64,000 nt of DNA from Agrostemma githago. Lineage: Eukaryota > Streptophyta > Magnoliopsida > Caryophyllales > Caryophyllaceae. The position numbers and the translations under genes are program-made. The stretch's first letter is position 1. The number at the start of each line of letters is the position of its first letter. The notes under the pieces were generated by a model. The model ran no database searches and was not told the origin of the DNA. It worked only from the letters and a program-made list of their open reading frames with translations. Shown here in pieces: positions 13,060 through 25,024 of the stretch. The DNA is taken from contig OY288250.1 of assembly GCA_958450325.1 (NCBI GenBank), positions 43,188,683 through 43,252,682 on the forward strand, in the 5' to 3' direction.

Positions 13060-13260
13060 AGTATTAACCAGTTAGTCTCTTGTAAGACGGTCTTACACAA
13101 ACTTATTGTGAGACAAAACTAAAATACACTAATAACCAACAAAAAAATAAAACTAAAATAAAAAAAATATTAAAAGTAACCACCCTTATGTGAGAGGTCT
13201 CACAATAACGATATTGTGAGACCGTCTCATATGAGTTTTTATGTAAGACATAAGTCGAAG
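13060..13260. repeat. Inverted GAGACGGTCTCA-like repeat
   Basis: Motifs AAGACGGTCTTAC, GTGAGACAAA, GTGAGAGGTCTCAC and GTGAGACCGTCTCAT occur in alternating orientation, as in small foldback elements common in plants. Related fragments recur at about 33670-33770 and 58655-58675. Confidence 0.5.
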
Positions 13261-13577
13261 TCTCGATAATCTCACACATTATTGTCATTTCGTATTTATA
13301 ATCACTATTCATGTCATATATTTCACATTTTCATTCATAAACAATTATACTATACACCTTTTAAGTAAGTGACGTAATATTAGGGTGTGAATTATTCTTA
13401 ATCTTGATTTTAGTAAAAAACAATTAGGAATATTTTATAGTATTCACATGAACTTTCCGCCATATACAATTGTCAGATTGTTTAATTATATTTATTTTTC
13501 AATGACATCAATTCAATAATGACATTATATATAGATAAGCAAATATGATTATATCTATATGGTGTATTGGATGTAAT

Positions 13578-14134
13578 TAGATCTGTCAAAACTTGACCCG
13601 GCTTGCTGAATCCAATTTTTAGGGTCATCAACCCGTTTTTTCAACCCGCAACCCGTTTGACATGCACTTGTTATGATCCACAAATTTAGGGTCGAAACCC
13701 AACTCAACCCATTCGACCCGTTTGGTCAATGGGGATTTATTAAAATTAATAAAATATTAATATTTAAATATTATATTTGAATTTATGATTAAAAATGAAT
13801 ACTTCTAATATTTTAAATTACAAAGATAAACAAATATTTAATCTAATATAACTTTTTTAATCATTTAATAATAAAAATAATTATTAAAATAAATTTCAAA
13901 ATTGATTTTAAAATATAAACATTAATTATAATTAAAGAGTATAACGATAATACTATTAAAAAAATAAAATAATTAATATAAAAAATATTTTTTACTTAAA
14001 AAAAGGATAAAAAATTAGGCGTTCATAACTATTTGTTACCTGTATTCTAACTCTAATGCGACCCGTATACGACCTCACCCGTATTGCGGCCTGACCCATA
14101 TGACCCGATCCACTTGACCCGTTTGACAGGTCTA
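13578..14134. mobile_element. hAT-like non-autonomous element, 557 bp
   Basis: Ends TAGATCTGTCAAAACTTGACCC and, inverted, TAGACCTGTCAAACGGGTCAAG. Flanking 8-mers GATGTAAT (13570-13577) and CATATAAT (14135-14142) match at six of eight positions. The interior holds repeated ACCCG/GACCC words near both ends and no ORF. Confidence 0.7.
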
Positions 14135-14538
14135 CATATAATCAATTAAAAATATTTGAACTCTTAATTGGTATATTAGATATACCTAATACACAAATAT
14201 ATTTCAGTTCTTTTCAAACGTATTATATTTACGATATATACGTACATGATTAATTAGTTAAATCAATTAAAATATTTAGATTTTGCTTAATGTTTGCAAA
14301 TTTCAGTATTAAAAATTAATATTGTAATTGTAATTTTATGTTCTTAATAAGTGAAATAATATAGGGGTGAATTTTTCTTATATTTCATTTCATATAAAAC
14401 TCAGAAATATTCTATAATATTGAGTATATATGCAAATAAAAAATACAGAGTAAGAATATTATATCTGCTAAATATTACTCCGTATATCGCCACTATAAAA
14501 CGATAAAAGATTTTTTTAAAATCTTAACTAATATAATA

Positions 14539-14629
14539 CTTCATTCGTATTTATATGTTCGTCCACTTTCCATATAATACTTCTCACGTATATTAAACAA
14601 AGTGGACGAACATATAGATACGGAGGGAG
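14539..14629. mobile_element. Stowaway-like MITE, 91 bp
   Basis: Inverted ends CTTCATTCGTATTTATATG and CATATAGATACGGAGGGAG, each beside TA (14537-14538, 14630-14631). Same length and design as the MITE at 8593. Confidence 0.88.
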
Positions 14630-15230
14630 TATGTTATACGGAGTATTTCTTTAGAAAATTTATATTTTCTACCGGTTGCTACTTATAAGTTGTCATGGTC
14701 AAATTTACTTTTATTTTATTATATCCTTATCATGTTTAATTTTATTTATTATTTTTCATTTATTTTTCAATGACATCAATATATTGATATTATATTTAAT
14801 AAATTAAATAAGTATGATTAAATTTACTTGATTTGTATTACAATTATTATATTACGATAATTTCGGTGTTAAAAATTAATACTACTATGTCAAATTTTTG
14901 TATTCTAAAAATAAGGTTTTTTTAAACATATATTTAAGAAAAGAATCAAGGTTTTTAAATATATTTAATATTTATAATAATGTTAAATGAATAATAATTT
15001 AACATAGATATTATATGTTATATGAATAATTTAATTACATAAATTATATAAATGTTACATAAAACGGATTGTGTTGGTCATCTATATATATGTAAGCTGA
15101 TTAGCAATTTTTATTTTTGGTAATATTGATGAGAAAATGTGAAGATGCATAACAGCATGCCACGTCAGCGAAGGAGCGCATCCACGTTACCATGTCAGCA
15201 GTGGATGCACTCAATTAATATATATATAGA

Positions 15231-16779
15231 TTTCCACGAAGCCATAATCATGCTTGTCTAAGGGTTCTGAACTGTAAATTCCATTAAGGTGGTTGGTATT
15301 AAAATATTCCTCAAAACAGTAGTGTAAATCTGAATTGTGATTGTGCATGACCTTTCTCTTCCTTAAAGTTAACAAGGATTCACTCATGTATTTTTAGATC
15401 ACTAAACTCAAAAGTTCATAGGTTACGACCTTATCAGACTCAACTATCTCATCCATAAGAACCAAGATTTAATCTATATCAACCAAAATTACTAAAAACC
15501 TTAACGAGAACCTGAAATAGTACCACAACACTCAGGCTAGAACTCTAAACGATGATCTATGATCCCAAAAGTCCACAACTAGTCCATTAAGTCAGCATTA
15601 AGTGGGAATCCCAAAGTAATATTACCATATACACTTAGTTCGGTTCTAAGTTCGGTACTAGATATCCATCAAAATAAAATATAATCTTACTATCCGAAAG
15701 TTTATCTTCTTTAAGTATTTTATATAACCAAGTAAATTATAATCCAAGCTCACCACTTAAGGTACAATCCTAATTCCATCAATCAACTAATACCATTGAA
15801 ATCAATCCCCAAGAAGTTCTTGCTTGCTTAGAAAATAGGGTACAACTTCAAAATCCTCAAACCACAGGTAACGAGATTCACTACACCTCAAACATCTTTA
15901 ATTACGAGGGGTTCACTAAAAAGGAGTATAACCAAAGAATCTCAAGAGAATGGAGGGCAAAATGGGAGAATAAAACAAGGATTCACCACGAGAATGGAGA
16001 TGACCATTTATATGAGGATTGGAAGAAAAAGAGAAAAACTGACAGGGAGAGCAGTGGCAGCACACAGACATTAGGAATAACAACACGTGACAACAGAGAG
16101 CCGAACAACATCAGGTCGTAGCGGTACAGCAACACGACAACATCCGTAAGGAGAAGAAGGATAAGAAAAGAAGAAGAAGAAGAAGAAGAAGAAGAAGAAG
16201 AAGAAGAAGAAGAAGGATCCTAGACTATTAAGGTCTTAGAACAGAGAAGAGTTTTCGTATCTCCAGAGTTCACAACGGAACTCGTTGGACCACTTCAGCT
16301 TCTTGTAGAGAAACGAGCACACTAGTCTTCTTGGGTCGCTCCATCTAGATCCAATCTGAAATGAAGTCGCATTTGGGTCCAAAGTGAAATCACATCGGAG
16401 TCTACTGCATCATCATGGAACTGAAATCTACTCTTGATCATTTGGCCTGTAGCTTGAGCAAACTGAATCTGGGCTGGAAAGTCACCATTATATCTTCCTT
16501 GTAGCACCAAGTCGTCCACTTGAGTCATCAGGTCTTAGAAGTGCTAAGTAGGTCTTGTCCCGATCTGGAACAGCATCACGTAAGCATCTTGTCCACTCAC
16601 CTTCTTCTTGGACAAATAAAACAAACATTCAATGCTATTCATTGAGTTACAAGAACATGTAACCTTAACAATCAAGTCCTTAATTGGTTTCTACCCTTCT
16701 CTAACTTATATTTTATTAATGTTCAAATCATTTACGAATATTTTTCCTAAAATCAGGTGTGAGCGTCGGGAGCAACGAT
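15231..16779. other. Interior of LARD-like element, right part (leader side), no gene seen
   Basis: This follows the primer-binding site on the minus strand, where a gag gene would be expected. The only notable frame is a 68-codon minus ORF (16322-16528) with no recognisable motif. A (GAA)n run lies at 16167-16216. Confidence 0.65.
16167..16216 (+). repeat. (GAA)n microsatellite
   Basis: About 16 consecutive AGA/GAA triplets. Confidence 0.95.
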
Positions 16780-16791
16780 GCTCTGATACCA
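16780..16791 (-). other. Primer-binding site for initiator Met-tRNA
   Basis: Minus strand reads TGGTATCAGAGC two bases after the LTR end GGGGATTACA. This is the standard plant tRNA-iMet primer site. Confidence 0.92.
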
Positions 16792-16793
16792 AC

Positions 16794-19700
16794 TGTAATC
16801 CCCTATAAATTCTAACGCAATACAGTGGCGGAAACACTGTAGATTTGGGATTAAAACACACTGATGTTCTATATTTTACAGAAAGAACGGTCAGTCAATA
16901 CAAATGCCACTTTTACAAAAGGGCTAAATATAAAAAATCCTTCAAATGGGTTTAACAATCCATAAATAAACATGATTAAAGCAGAGTAGGATCTATGCCA
17001 CTCGCTAGCGCACACCAAACCCCGGAACAAAGAATATCTGTCATGTTATAAACATAACAGCCACAATTCAGTGGGGAGCAACTCAGGCAGTTCTCCCAGC
17101 CATATTACATAATATATAAGCAATAGAAGCATAATATACGAAAATAGATTAAAACTCAAAACATTATATATATCAAAATAGATTCAAAGCCAGAAAACAA
17201 TTCAGCAGCCTGACGGCGTCAATACGAATAATGGAATATAAAACCGATAATAAGTACAGCTTTTACTACTAGAGATAAGTCAAAACAACACCGAAGTGTA
17301 ACTTAGTGCCCACGAAGCGACCCCTAAGCCTCACTGGTTAAGGAACTCAGTGCCCATGAAGCTACTCCTAAGCCCTCTTACCAGACAACTCAAACTATAA
17401 TAGGACTGCGTTCAGCGAGGTCCTAGCCTAAGTACATGCGCATGACTCCTGAGCATAAACGATACCCAGTTCGACAATCAGTGTATCCCTGAAGCAAATA
17501 CACTGACCATATAGCTGATGACAACAAACAACATATCCTAGACTTATATACTGTACATTCTCATTTCCAACATTATTCCATATTCAACCAATAAATATTT
17601 TATCCGAAGATATCTTAAATATTCTCAAAATAAACCAATAAATATTTTATCCGAAGATATCTTAAATATTCTCAAAATAGTAACCTTTCAAAGATAGAAA
17701 CTTTCTTCAAATACTAACTTTCCAAAATAGGTGTTATTATAATTAGAAATCGTTTAACATATGAATTATATAAAATATTTAATATTAGGCCTTGAGACAT
17801 AAACATTATATTTATTAGATAAATGTATAATTAATGATAAGTCAAAGAAAGTAAAAATCATAATTATTTCTAAAAAGGTTGGAATTTAAGTAATTAAAAG
17901 TAATAAATTACAAATTTACAGATTTTTCAGATTTGCACTGTCTTACTATAAAAGTCATAATTAAATCATTAAAATTCAAAACGATGTAAGATTAGTGAGG
18001 TTGAAAACTTTAAAGGCTTAACTAAAACTTTTGTTTCTGGAGAAAATCGAAATTCCTAACTTAACCTGGGTTTTTATTCGTAGTTTTATAAACTGTCAAA
18101 ATCCGATACCCGATAGTATTTCTTTAATAATATACGTTTAAAATTTTATTTTAAAACAAATCCAATTAGAAACATTACCTAGACTCTTTAAATTTAATTT
18201 AAATAAATTACCAAAATTAAATTCAAAGTTTATCATAGGTTTTAAATTAGGTTTTACAACAACTGACAGATTCACGAGCTAATCCGTCACAGTTTGATAA
18301 ACGATTTGTTGTGACGAAACTACATGGAATTAATTTACGAAATTTAACAGACTTATAATATACTTAAAATAAACAGAAGTCACTTTTCAAACTTTTTAAA
18401 ATAAAGTTTTTAAACAAGAGTAATAAATCGTACAAAAGTAGTAACAGATTTGAAAACATGCTGTAACTTTTACTAAAACAATAAAACTTTCAATTTGTTA
18501 ATTCATATTAAAAATCACGAAAATTAAGAAATTAATTCTTATTTATACGTTTTAGTCTCGGCCTTATAATAATTTTAGAAGATTCGAAATATATTATCAT
18601 AATATAGTTCAAACACGTTTACTAGTATAAGAATTCGATTTTAAAACGATATTACAAGCAACTACAACATATATATCATGCAATACCGAGTCATGCCATC
18701 ATCTGTTACCTTCATCGAGATCCGAGTTAATAAAATAACCGTCTTCATCGGATCTAGCACGATAGCCTACGAAAAATTAAAACATATGGTATTAGAACCA
18801 TATAAGTTAATAAAATGTGGAAACGAGACGAGGATAAGAGTAAATAGATTACCCTTGAGATTGAACTGAAAAAGGACGGATTTAAGAATCAGATCGACGA
18901 ACGAAATAAGGTAAGCACGGGCTGATTTGTGTGAGAAACAGCCGCAGCACAGCAGCAACGCATCAATGAAGGAAGACTAATAGAAGAGAGTTTGTGTTTG
19001 GATGGTTTACAAGACGTGATTAAAGAGGAATAGAATTAGGAAAATTAAGAATGCTATTAAATAATAAGAGTAGTGTTTTGGTTGTATAACACGATTGAAA
19101 TCGAGGAAAACTAGGAGTCTCTTGCAACAAAGATTTTGATAGCCACTAGGAGGATAAGTTTTATGTAAAGTGATAGAACTAATCGAATTGGAGAGGGAGT
19201 ATAAAAAGAAAGAGTTGGAGAAGTAACGTAAAACAACCAAAATTGGAGTTGTTGAACAGAATTAGGATGAATGAATAAATAAATAAATAAATAAAACATG
19301 TGTTCAATATAAATAAAATATCTTAGTTACTCATCTAGTTAGTGACGAGGTAACAGACTCGATTTGGGTCAGGAAATAATTTACGGTGTGATCGAAATCA
19401 TTAGTAAAAATAAAATACGGGTACAAGAAGAAATCGGATCAAAAAACGCATTAGAAGAGAATTAGGCCCAAACTTCGAGATGAGCAAAAAATATCATTCT
19501 GTCGTAACACTAAATATTTGGGCCAGGTTCGAAGTTGATAAAAATAATCAGTTGACTCAAGAAATCAAATGGGTCAATCTCGAGTTTGAATAATTGTTTG
19601 CAAAGAAATAAGGTTTCTAGACGAATAAATAGTTTTCAACGAAAATGAATTAAATTGATATCTCGAAAGCAAAAAGATGATTTTTCAACGAAAGTTTAAT

Positions 19701-19883
19701 AAAATGATTTCTCGAAGAAATAATAAAATGTTTTAACGAGTCTCGAATTGAAAATAGAAATTCGAGCTGAAGTAAAGATTTTAGATGATTAAGATGAAGT
19801 CAAAGTAAATCCGATCAAGTTAAATCGCAAACAAAATAAAAATATGGATACTAATTTAATTTATAAAAATTAGGGGTGTTACA
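16794..19883 (-). repeat. 5' LTR of the LARD-like element
   Basis: The sister of 8275-11451, with the same TGTAAC/TTACA ends. It lacks the MITE, retaining a single TA at 17110-17111, and has a longer AAAT run at about 19275-19295. Confidence 0.92.
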
Positions 19884-20185
19884 GTTTCTCGAGGGAAGCA
19901 GCAAAGAGATTCTTCAACATCGAAGAATCTACCCCCTTGATAGCAATAAATTCCTGAAGGCCCGAATGTGGAGTAACGGGTCTTCAGTCCCTTCGAACAT
20001 CGGTAGGCCCATGAGGTTCAGATTTGCGGGCAACTTGTTGTTCACAGGAGAATAAGTTCGGGAGTTCTCCGTGTGGATATTGTTACCCCCGGACAGGTGG
20101 ACCTGCTCCTCTAAACGGCGCACCGCGCCAATCAGGTTAGCTATGGCCCAGTGGTTTTAGTATTAAGAATCCCTTGTTCCACAAC
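19884..20185 (-). pseudogene. Tat gag N-terminal part, copy A
   Basis: The minus strand encodes the Gag N-terminal region (RRLEEQVHL, KLPANLNLMGLPMFEGTEDP) seen intact in copy C at about 44460-44640. It continues into the piece at 8269 once the insertion and one GTTTC copy are discounted. A base is lost near 19955, shifting the frame just before the insertion. In-frame stops occur near 20140. It is cut at 20185 by another LTR. Confidence 0.85.
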
Positions 20186-20783
20186 TGTAACACCCCTGTT
20201 TATCCAAGAGCCTTAACTAGGCCATACCGTATAAATGAGAGTGTTACCATCTCGGGTTAACCGAGGTCATAGTCCCATCAAAAAACAATACTGAAACACA
20301 ACCGAGTTTAATAGATTATTCAAAGGATGCAAACCAAGTTCGAGAATAACTATGGTTACAAAAACCCAAAACGATTACATGAATAAAAGGTCTATTAAGT
20401 ACTAACGACGGAACAAGATAAAAGTATAACAACGATGGCCACGCACTCCCTTCCCGAGCAACAATTCCATTCAGTTAAGCACACATCAAAGTCCATATCT
20501 GCATCAACGCTCTGCTCTCCAAAGGACCGGAAATGTCAATTGGATCGTCGCAGGCCCCCAATAATAGAGGGTGACAATTTAGACAATGAAAACACGATTA
20601 GAACATGCTAACATTAATATACAACTACGAAGTATTAAACATCAAGTCTCAACAATCTTAGTACCGTCATCGGTACCAATTAACAATATCATCTCCCCAT
20701 CCTCAGTACCATCACGGTACCAATCAATATTCCCATATCAATATTCTCATCTCAACTCTTCTGGCCGACCCTTTCATTCCGAG
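20186..20783 (+). mobile_element. TGTAACACCCC-type LTR fragment
   Basis: Begins TGTAACACCCCTGTTTATCC right after copy A's gag. The opening resembles the LTR starts at 6045 and 19883 (minus strand) but in opposite orientation. ACAAC at 20181-20185 would be the target duplication. The fragment is broken at 20784 by a CACTA-type terminus. Confidence 0.6.
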
Positions 20784-20799
20784 CACTAGTAGAAAAAGA

Positions 20800-21280
20800 C
20801 CCATTGACATCGGTTATTTTTTACATTTACAGCGCTTTTTGGGCGATGTATATCCAGGCGATGTATATTTGTGATTCGTCATTTACATCGCTTTTGAACC
20901 GATGTTAATATTTGTCTATGTACATCAGTTTTTGTAAAACTGATGTATATGTTGTGTCATTTACAGCGCTTTTTGTCTCAAACCGATGTTAATGTTGTGT
21001 CATTTACATCGCTCTTTGTTTAAAACCGATGTTAATTTTGTTCCATATACATCGACGTTTACATAACCGATGTCAACGTTGTCTTATTTACATCAAATTT
21101 TACTATAAGTGATGCGTATGTTACTTCAATTACATCACATTTTCTTTTGAAGCGATGTCATTATTATTCCATTTACATCAATTTTTAACCACAATCGATG
21201 TCAATGATTGTTAATGTATGTCGCTTTTTGTTTAACCAACGGGAATAACAAAGAATTAACATCGCATCTTGATTTACTAT
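20800..21280. repeat. CACTA left subterminal repeats (ACATCG/CGATGT)
   Basis: Roughly ten alternating units of the form ACATCGCTTTT and ACCGATGTTAA, spaced 30-50 bp apart. Similar words recur at 26838-26886 (ACATCAGTTTT, ACATCGATT, AACCGATG). Confidence 0.75.
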
Positions 21281-21721
21281 ATATTTTGCACACAATTTAA
21301 TGTTACGTAAAATTTGATAGCACTTGCTTTGTAATTTTTTCCACCCTAAACAAATCTTGTAAAAATCAATCCATCACAACGCAAACAATCGAACAGAAGT
21401 TTCCAATAATCCATCCACAACCATCTTCAAAAACATCTCATATACAATCGCATTCACCCAACAAGTACAACATAATATCTTTTAAAATATTTAAATGTAT
21501 CATGCTATCAAGCTGACAATTAAAATCAATCGCTCAACACATTAAAGGTTTTTTAAACAGTAAAGCGACCAAAGGTCTCGAACTTCGTTCATTTGATCCG
21601 TTGTTAGATCTGAACCTGAAACACACTACATAAACATGAACTATAAATTTTTTTAATTCTTCAAAATTATTCAAGACATGCCAAAAACTAAAAGAAATTC
21701 AATAGAATAGATCAATGGGAT

Positions 21722-22262
21722 ACCTTTTCTAGATCGTCCTGTATGTGATGTTGAGTAGTAGTGAACTGTGATGTTTTACATCCACTTCATAACGAAATAG
21801 CCACCCTCATAACTATTTGGTTGTTGAGGCATTGAATTTATTTAAAACTAAGTGTTAGATAAATAATCTGAACTCCTATTATAAATTAAATATACATCTC
21901 CTAAAGAAAATAGTTACTATACGTACCTTGATCACTTTAAATTGAATTTCATTTTTCTTGGGCATGTCACGCCTTCCAGCCATATAAGTATACACTCTGA
22001 TCTCCAAGCTCTGAAATTTTATACAAGAAATACTAAATATATTACCCATAATTTTATTCACAATTTTAATTTAAACTTTGTAGTCTAATAATCTTACTGT
22101 AAGAAGCAACTTTTTATTGCCAACTTCTTCTTTGTCGCTTGATCCGAGTCCAAAATATATAATCTCCAAGACAAAATAAAGCCAACATCCAATGCGATTG
22201 AGCATAAATCTAAAGAGATAATAACTAAAACCATGTGGCGATTGAGCACAAATCCACTTCAC
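21722..22262 (-). pseudogene. Ulp1-like (C48) cysteine peptidase fragment
   Basis: Three minus-strand exon-like blocks. The first (about 22194 down to 22103) holds HWMLALF and, after a frameshift, YILDSD, matching the catalytic His and Asp blocks. The second (22013-21926) ends KVIK before a GTACGT donor. The third (21829-21780) gives PQQPNSYEGGYFVMKWM, matching the family's Cys motif but with Gly where the catalytic Cys is expected, followed by TAA at 21777-21779. Ulp1-like genes cleave SUMO-type modifiers and are often carried by plant CACTA and Mutator-like elements. Frameshift, stop and lost Cys mark this as dead. Confidence 0.6.
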
Positions 22263-24620
22263 AATACTAGTCCACGTATACTCTTAACACACATACATGA
22301 AAGTGAATATGATATTATACTTTGTTTGGGAAACAAAGTGAATTTGTGAATTTGGATTTTGTCGAATCCAACCAAATACAATACCTTCACAAAAAGGCTC
22401 ATTTCAAAATGACACCTTAACACATGTCATTCTAAAATTCATCATTTCACTTTTCTAATTTCACAATGACGATTTGAAATGAAATATAGGTTCCCAAACG
22501 CTACCTTATACAAAGTTAACTTTTCCATTCCAACAAACAACAGACCAAAATCATGTTTATTAGGTAGTGGATCAAGATTGAGCTGTGGACCAAAAATAGG
22601 CAAGCAAAAAATGAAGGGAAATGAGAACAGTAAGAAATGGAGAAAGGAAAAAAGGGCAGAAGGAGAAACCAGGGGAAAAGCAGAAAGCGACAAAAGTGCA
22701 GATTAGAGGTTGATGGAGCAAATGGCAAAGTTGTTCTCCACATAGACGAGGAACCGGTGTTATCCTGCGGTGGTCTCCATTGCTAGGAACAGGTATTGTC
22801 ATGGTCAGCCTCAGGGTAGTCCATCTCGAAGCCGCAGTCAAGGCCGAGGACAACCAATGTTCCTCAAATCACAATAACACAATAAAACTAGAACCAAACA
22901 GTGAATTCAGAATAAAATATCTTATAGCATGTCGGTACAATATTGAGTATGAAATTAACAAAGTAAAATCAATGTTGATTAAATCAAAATTGTGAATTGA
23001 ATTTAATTCCATACTATTAGATTGCACTACATATACTGTATCGCATAAAATCACCACAATAAATTTGAATTGAAAGAGATCTCTTTAGTTAGGGTTTATT
23101 AGTATTTATTGAAATAGTATCTTTATATCAAGCAAAAATCACCACAGTAAGGAGATCAGATCTCGTTGTAGCGGCGCAAATGTGAAGCAAGAGGGAGATT
23201 TGAGGGGTAAAAGTGAAGGTGAGGTAGATATAGTGCACTAATTCGCTATGTTAATTGGTGACCTGCAAACCTCAATCAAACAATTTCACCCTCAAATCAG
23301 TATACCAACACTAGTATCTAAAATAAGCACATCCAATAACAATAACATTTCATGTTTTGAGTAACTTCGAGACATTAATCCTCCGAGTACCGGATAATAA
23401 TAGTTAAATAAGTAGTTCACAAATAATATTAAGAGTCAAGAAAACGTAAAACAGAAAGACAAGTAGTTCTTTAAGCTACAAGCTCCCTAAAAAAACGCAT
23501 TTTTCCATGAACTTGCGACTAGTACTTATACACTTTACTATACAGGCTGATGTGCAAGCGTGAAAACATAGAGAAAATAGGCATATAGTATAAGACTCCA
23601 ATCTTAATTTAGGACCTCGAATCTGCTCCCCTTTGCTAGTTGCCTTCTTATTGCCTACCCAATGTTGTCTATTCTGGTTCTAGAGATTGAGACCTTCAAA
23701 CAACAAAAACTTACAACAAGGAAAACAAATAGTTCCATAGAATATGCAAAGGCTAATATAACATGACACCATCTCAACTTGATAATTAAACATGCTACAA
23801 TTCATAATTCATCCCAATTTCATGATCTACAACCGAAACACAACTTCTAATTCTTAAGAGTTTCTCCAGATTACGACAATTCAAAGGCTCGGGATGATTA
23901 AACATGTTACAATTCACAACTGATCCCAATTTCATGATCTACAACCAAAACACAACTTCATATTCTTAAAAGCATCTCCAAATTACAACGGTTATTGCAA
24001 ACATCTTCACCTCATCATTCATAGACCGGCTTAAAAAACTGCGATTTTGACGATTGCAATACATAAAAGGTAAAACTAACCCCGCCGTAATATAAGTTCA
24101 CCAATTATCGGTATAAATCAGGATCGAGGAAAAGCACGATCACTCACAAAATTCATTTCATTGAGAAGCGGAAAGCAACTAAGATTATGAATAGCAAAGA
24201 ATCCAAAGAAAAAAAAGAAGAATAATAGCGAAAAGTAAAGGAGAAACGAGGAGCTTACTACTTTGGATTCATGGCAGAAAGAAGAGATCGGAGGAATAAT
24301 TGGGCGGCGAGGGAAAAAGAAAGTGCGGGGAAGGATGACCGGGAAAAATGGAGAGCGACGGCGGTTACTGGTGGAGGAGCGTGACTGACTGCTGGTGTGC
24401 TGGTGTTGTGAGGGGCGGAGCTGTGGTGGACAATTGAAAAAGGGTTATTGATTAATGTCATCTGCTTTTGAGAATTTATTAATCAGGGAGGATAGTAAAA
24501 AATGGTGGAGGTAAATAGATAATTAAGCGTGCAACTGAATAAGAGACGTGTAGGGTATAAGAAATTATTTTTTGTAGACCTATATACGTATTTAGTGGTA
24601 TATACATATTTAATACGGAG
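22263..24620. other. CACTA-like interior without recognised gene
   Basis: Mostly A/T-rich with a purine-rich stretch at 22600-22700 and a G/A-rich stretch at 24180-24430. A minus frame at 24258-24461 is followed by a GTAGTAAG donor-like sequence and could be a first exon, but nothing in it is recognisable. Other short frames look accidental. Confidence 0.5.
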
Positions 24621-24629
24621 TAAGTTTCT

Positions 24630-24899
24630 AAGAAACCGGTTAAAAAATAAACGGTTTCGTATATTAAGAAACCAGTCACATAGTTTAACCGGTGTGTTAT
24701 CTATACTTATAAGAGACCGGTTAGAAATAATAAACCGTCTATTAAATTAAGAGACCGGTTAAATAGTCCAACCAGTGTCCTGTGAATGATTTTAAGAAAC
24801 TGGTTGCAATAAATAAATGACTTCATAATATTAAGAGACCGGTTAGATAATTCAACATATGTGTTAGGGAGGGTCTTTTAAAACATTTTTGTAGTAGTG
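24630..24899. repeat. CACTA right subterminal repeats (ACCGGTTA)
   Basis: About six units of AAGAGACCGGTTA or AAGAAACCGGTTA, with partner AACCGG, at about 45 bp intervals, ending in TTTTTGTAGTAGTG. Confidence 0.75.
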
Positions 24900-24972
24900 C
24901 AGAGAGCTTCTGTCATCTCTAAGTATAACGTATACGTACAACTCTTTATTTAATAAGCTAATTGCTAATTGC

Positions 24973-24976
<4 letters not shown>

Positions 24977-25020
<44 letters not shown>
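24977..25020. repeat. (TA)n microsatellite
   Basis: About 21 TA units bordering a foldback element. A second short TA run follows that element at 25311-25330. Confidence 0.95.

Positions 25021-25023
<3 letters not shown>

Positions 25024-25024
<1 letters not shown>

Larger units (their letters stand above)
12987..15230 (-). mobile_element. Non-autonomous Helitron, 2.2 kb
   Basis: On the minus strand it begins TCTATATATATATTAATTG (from 15230) and ends with the hairpin CCCGTGAATTTCACGGG, an A/T stretch and CTAG (12987-12990). It lies precisely between host A and T, as Helitrons do, with no duplication. No Rep/helicase gene is present. It contains a hAT-like element and a Stowaway-like MITE. 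Confidence 0.85.
8275..19883 (-). mobile_element. Complete non-autonomous LTR retrotransposon (LARD-like), 11.6 kb
   Basis: Two 3.1 kb LTRs start TGTAAC and end TTACA on the minus strand and flank a 5.3 kb interior. The element has a GTTTC duplication on both sides, a primer-binding site for initiator Met-tRNA next to the right LTR, and a purine tract next to the left LTR. All of this sets the orientation as minus. The purine tract context (GGGGACGAAACTTTTTTTT then AGTGGGGAAGG) resembles Tekay-type chromoviruses. No gag, RT or integrase is found in the interior, so it would need proteins supplied in trans. About 2.2 kb of the interior is a later Helitron. Confidence 0.9.
6046..20185 (-). mobile_element. 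Decayed Ty3/gypsy Tat-lineage element, copy A (interrupted)
   Basis: Minus-strand gag and protease sequence closely matches copy C (44285-46956). It is split between codons of the same Gag motif (KHPRAWYYR) by the insertion at 8275-19883. Left of 6046 and right of 20185 it is cut by two further TGTAACACCCC-type LTRs. No LTR of copy A itself is visible. Numerous frameshifts and stops mark it as the oldest layer of this nest. Confidence 0.85.
20784..24899. mobile_element. CACTA-type element with captured Ulp1-like sequence (limits uncertain)
   Basis: Left terminus CACTAGTAGAAAAAGACCC at 20784; right terminus inverse of CACTACTACAAAAATG ending at 24899. Flanking triplets are GAG and CAG, one mismatch. 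Left subterminal repeats are of ACATCG..CGATGT type (20800-21280) while right repeats are ACCGGTTA type (24630-24860), so the two ends could belong to different elements. No transposase is seen. The interior carries an Ulp1-like pseudogene. Confidence 0.5.

Noticed and set aside
24258..24461. Possible host gene first exon on the minus strand
   Set aside because: Low-complexity protein with no similarity I recognise, inside a CACTA-like segment.
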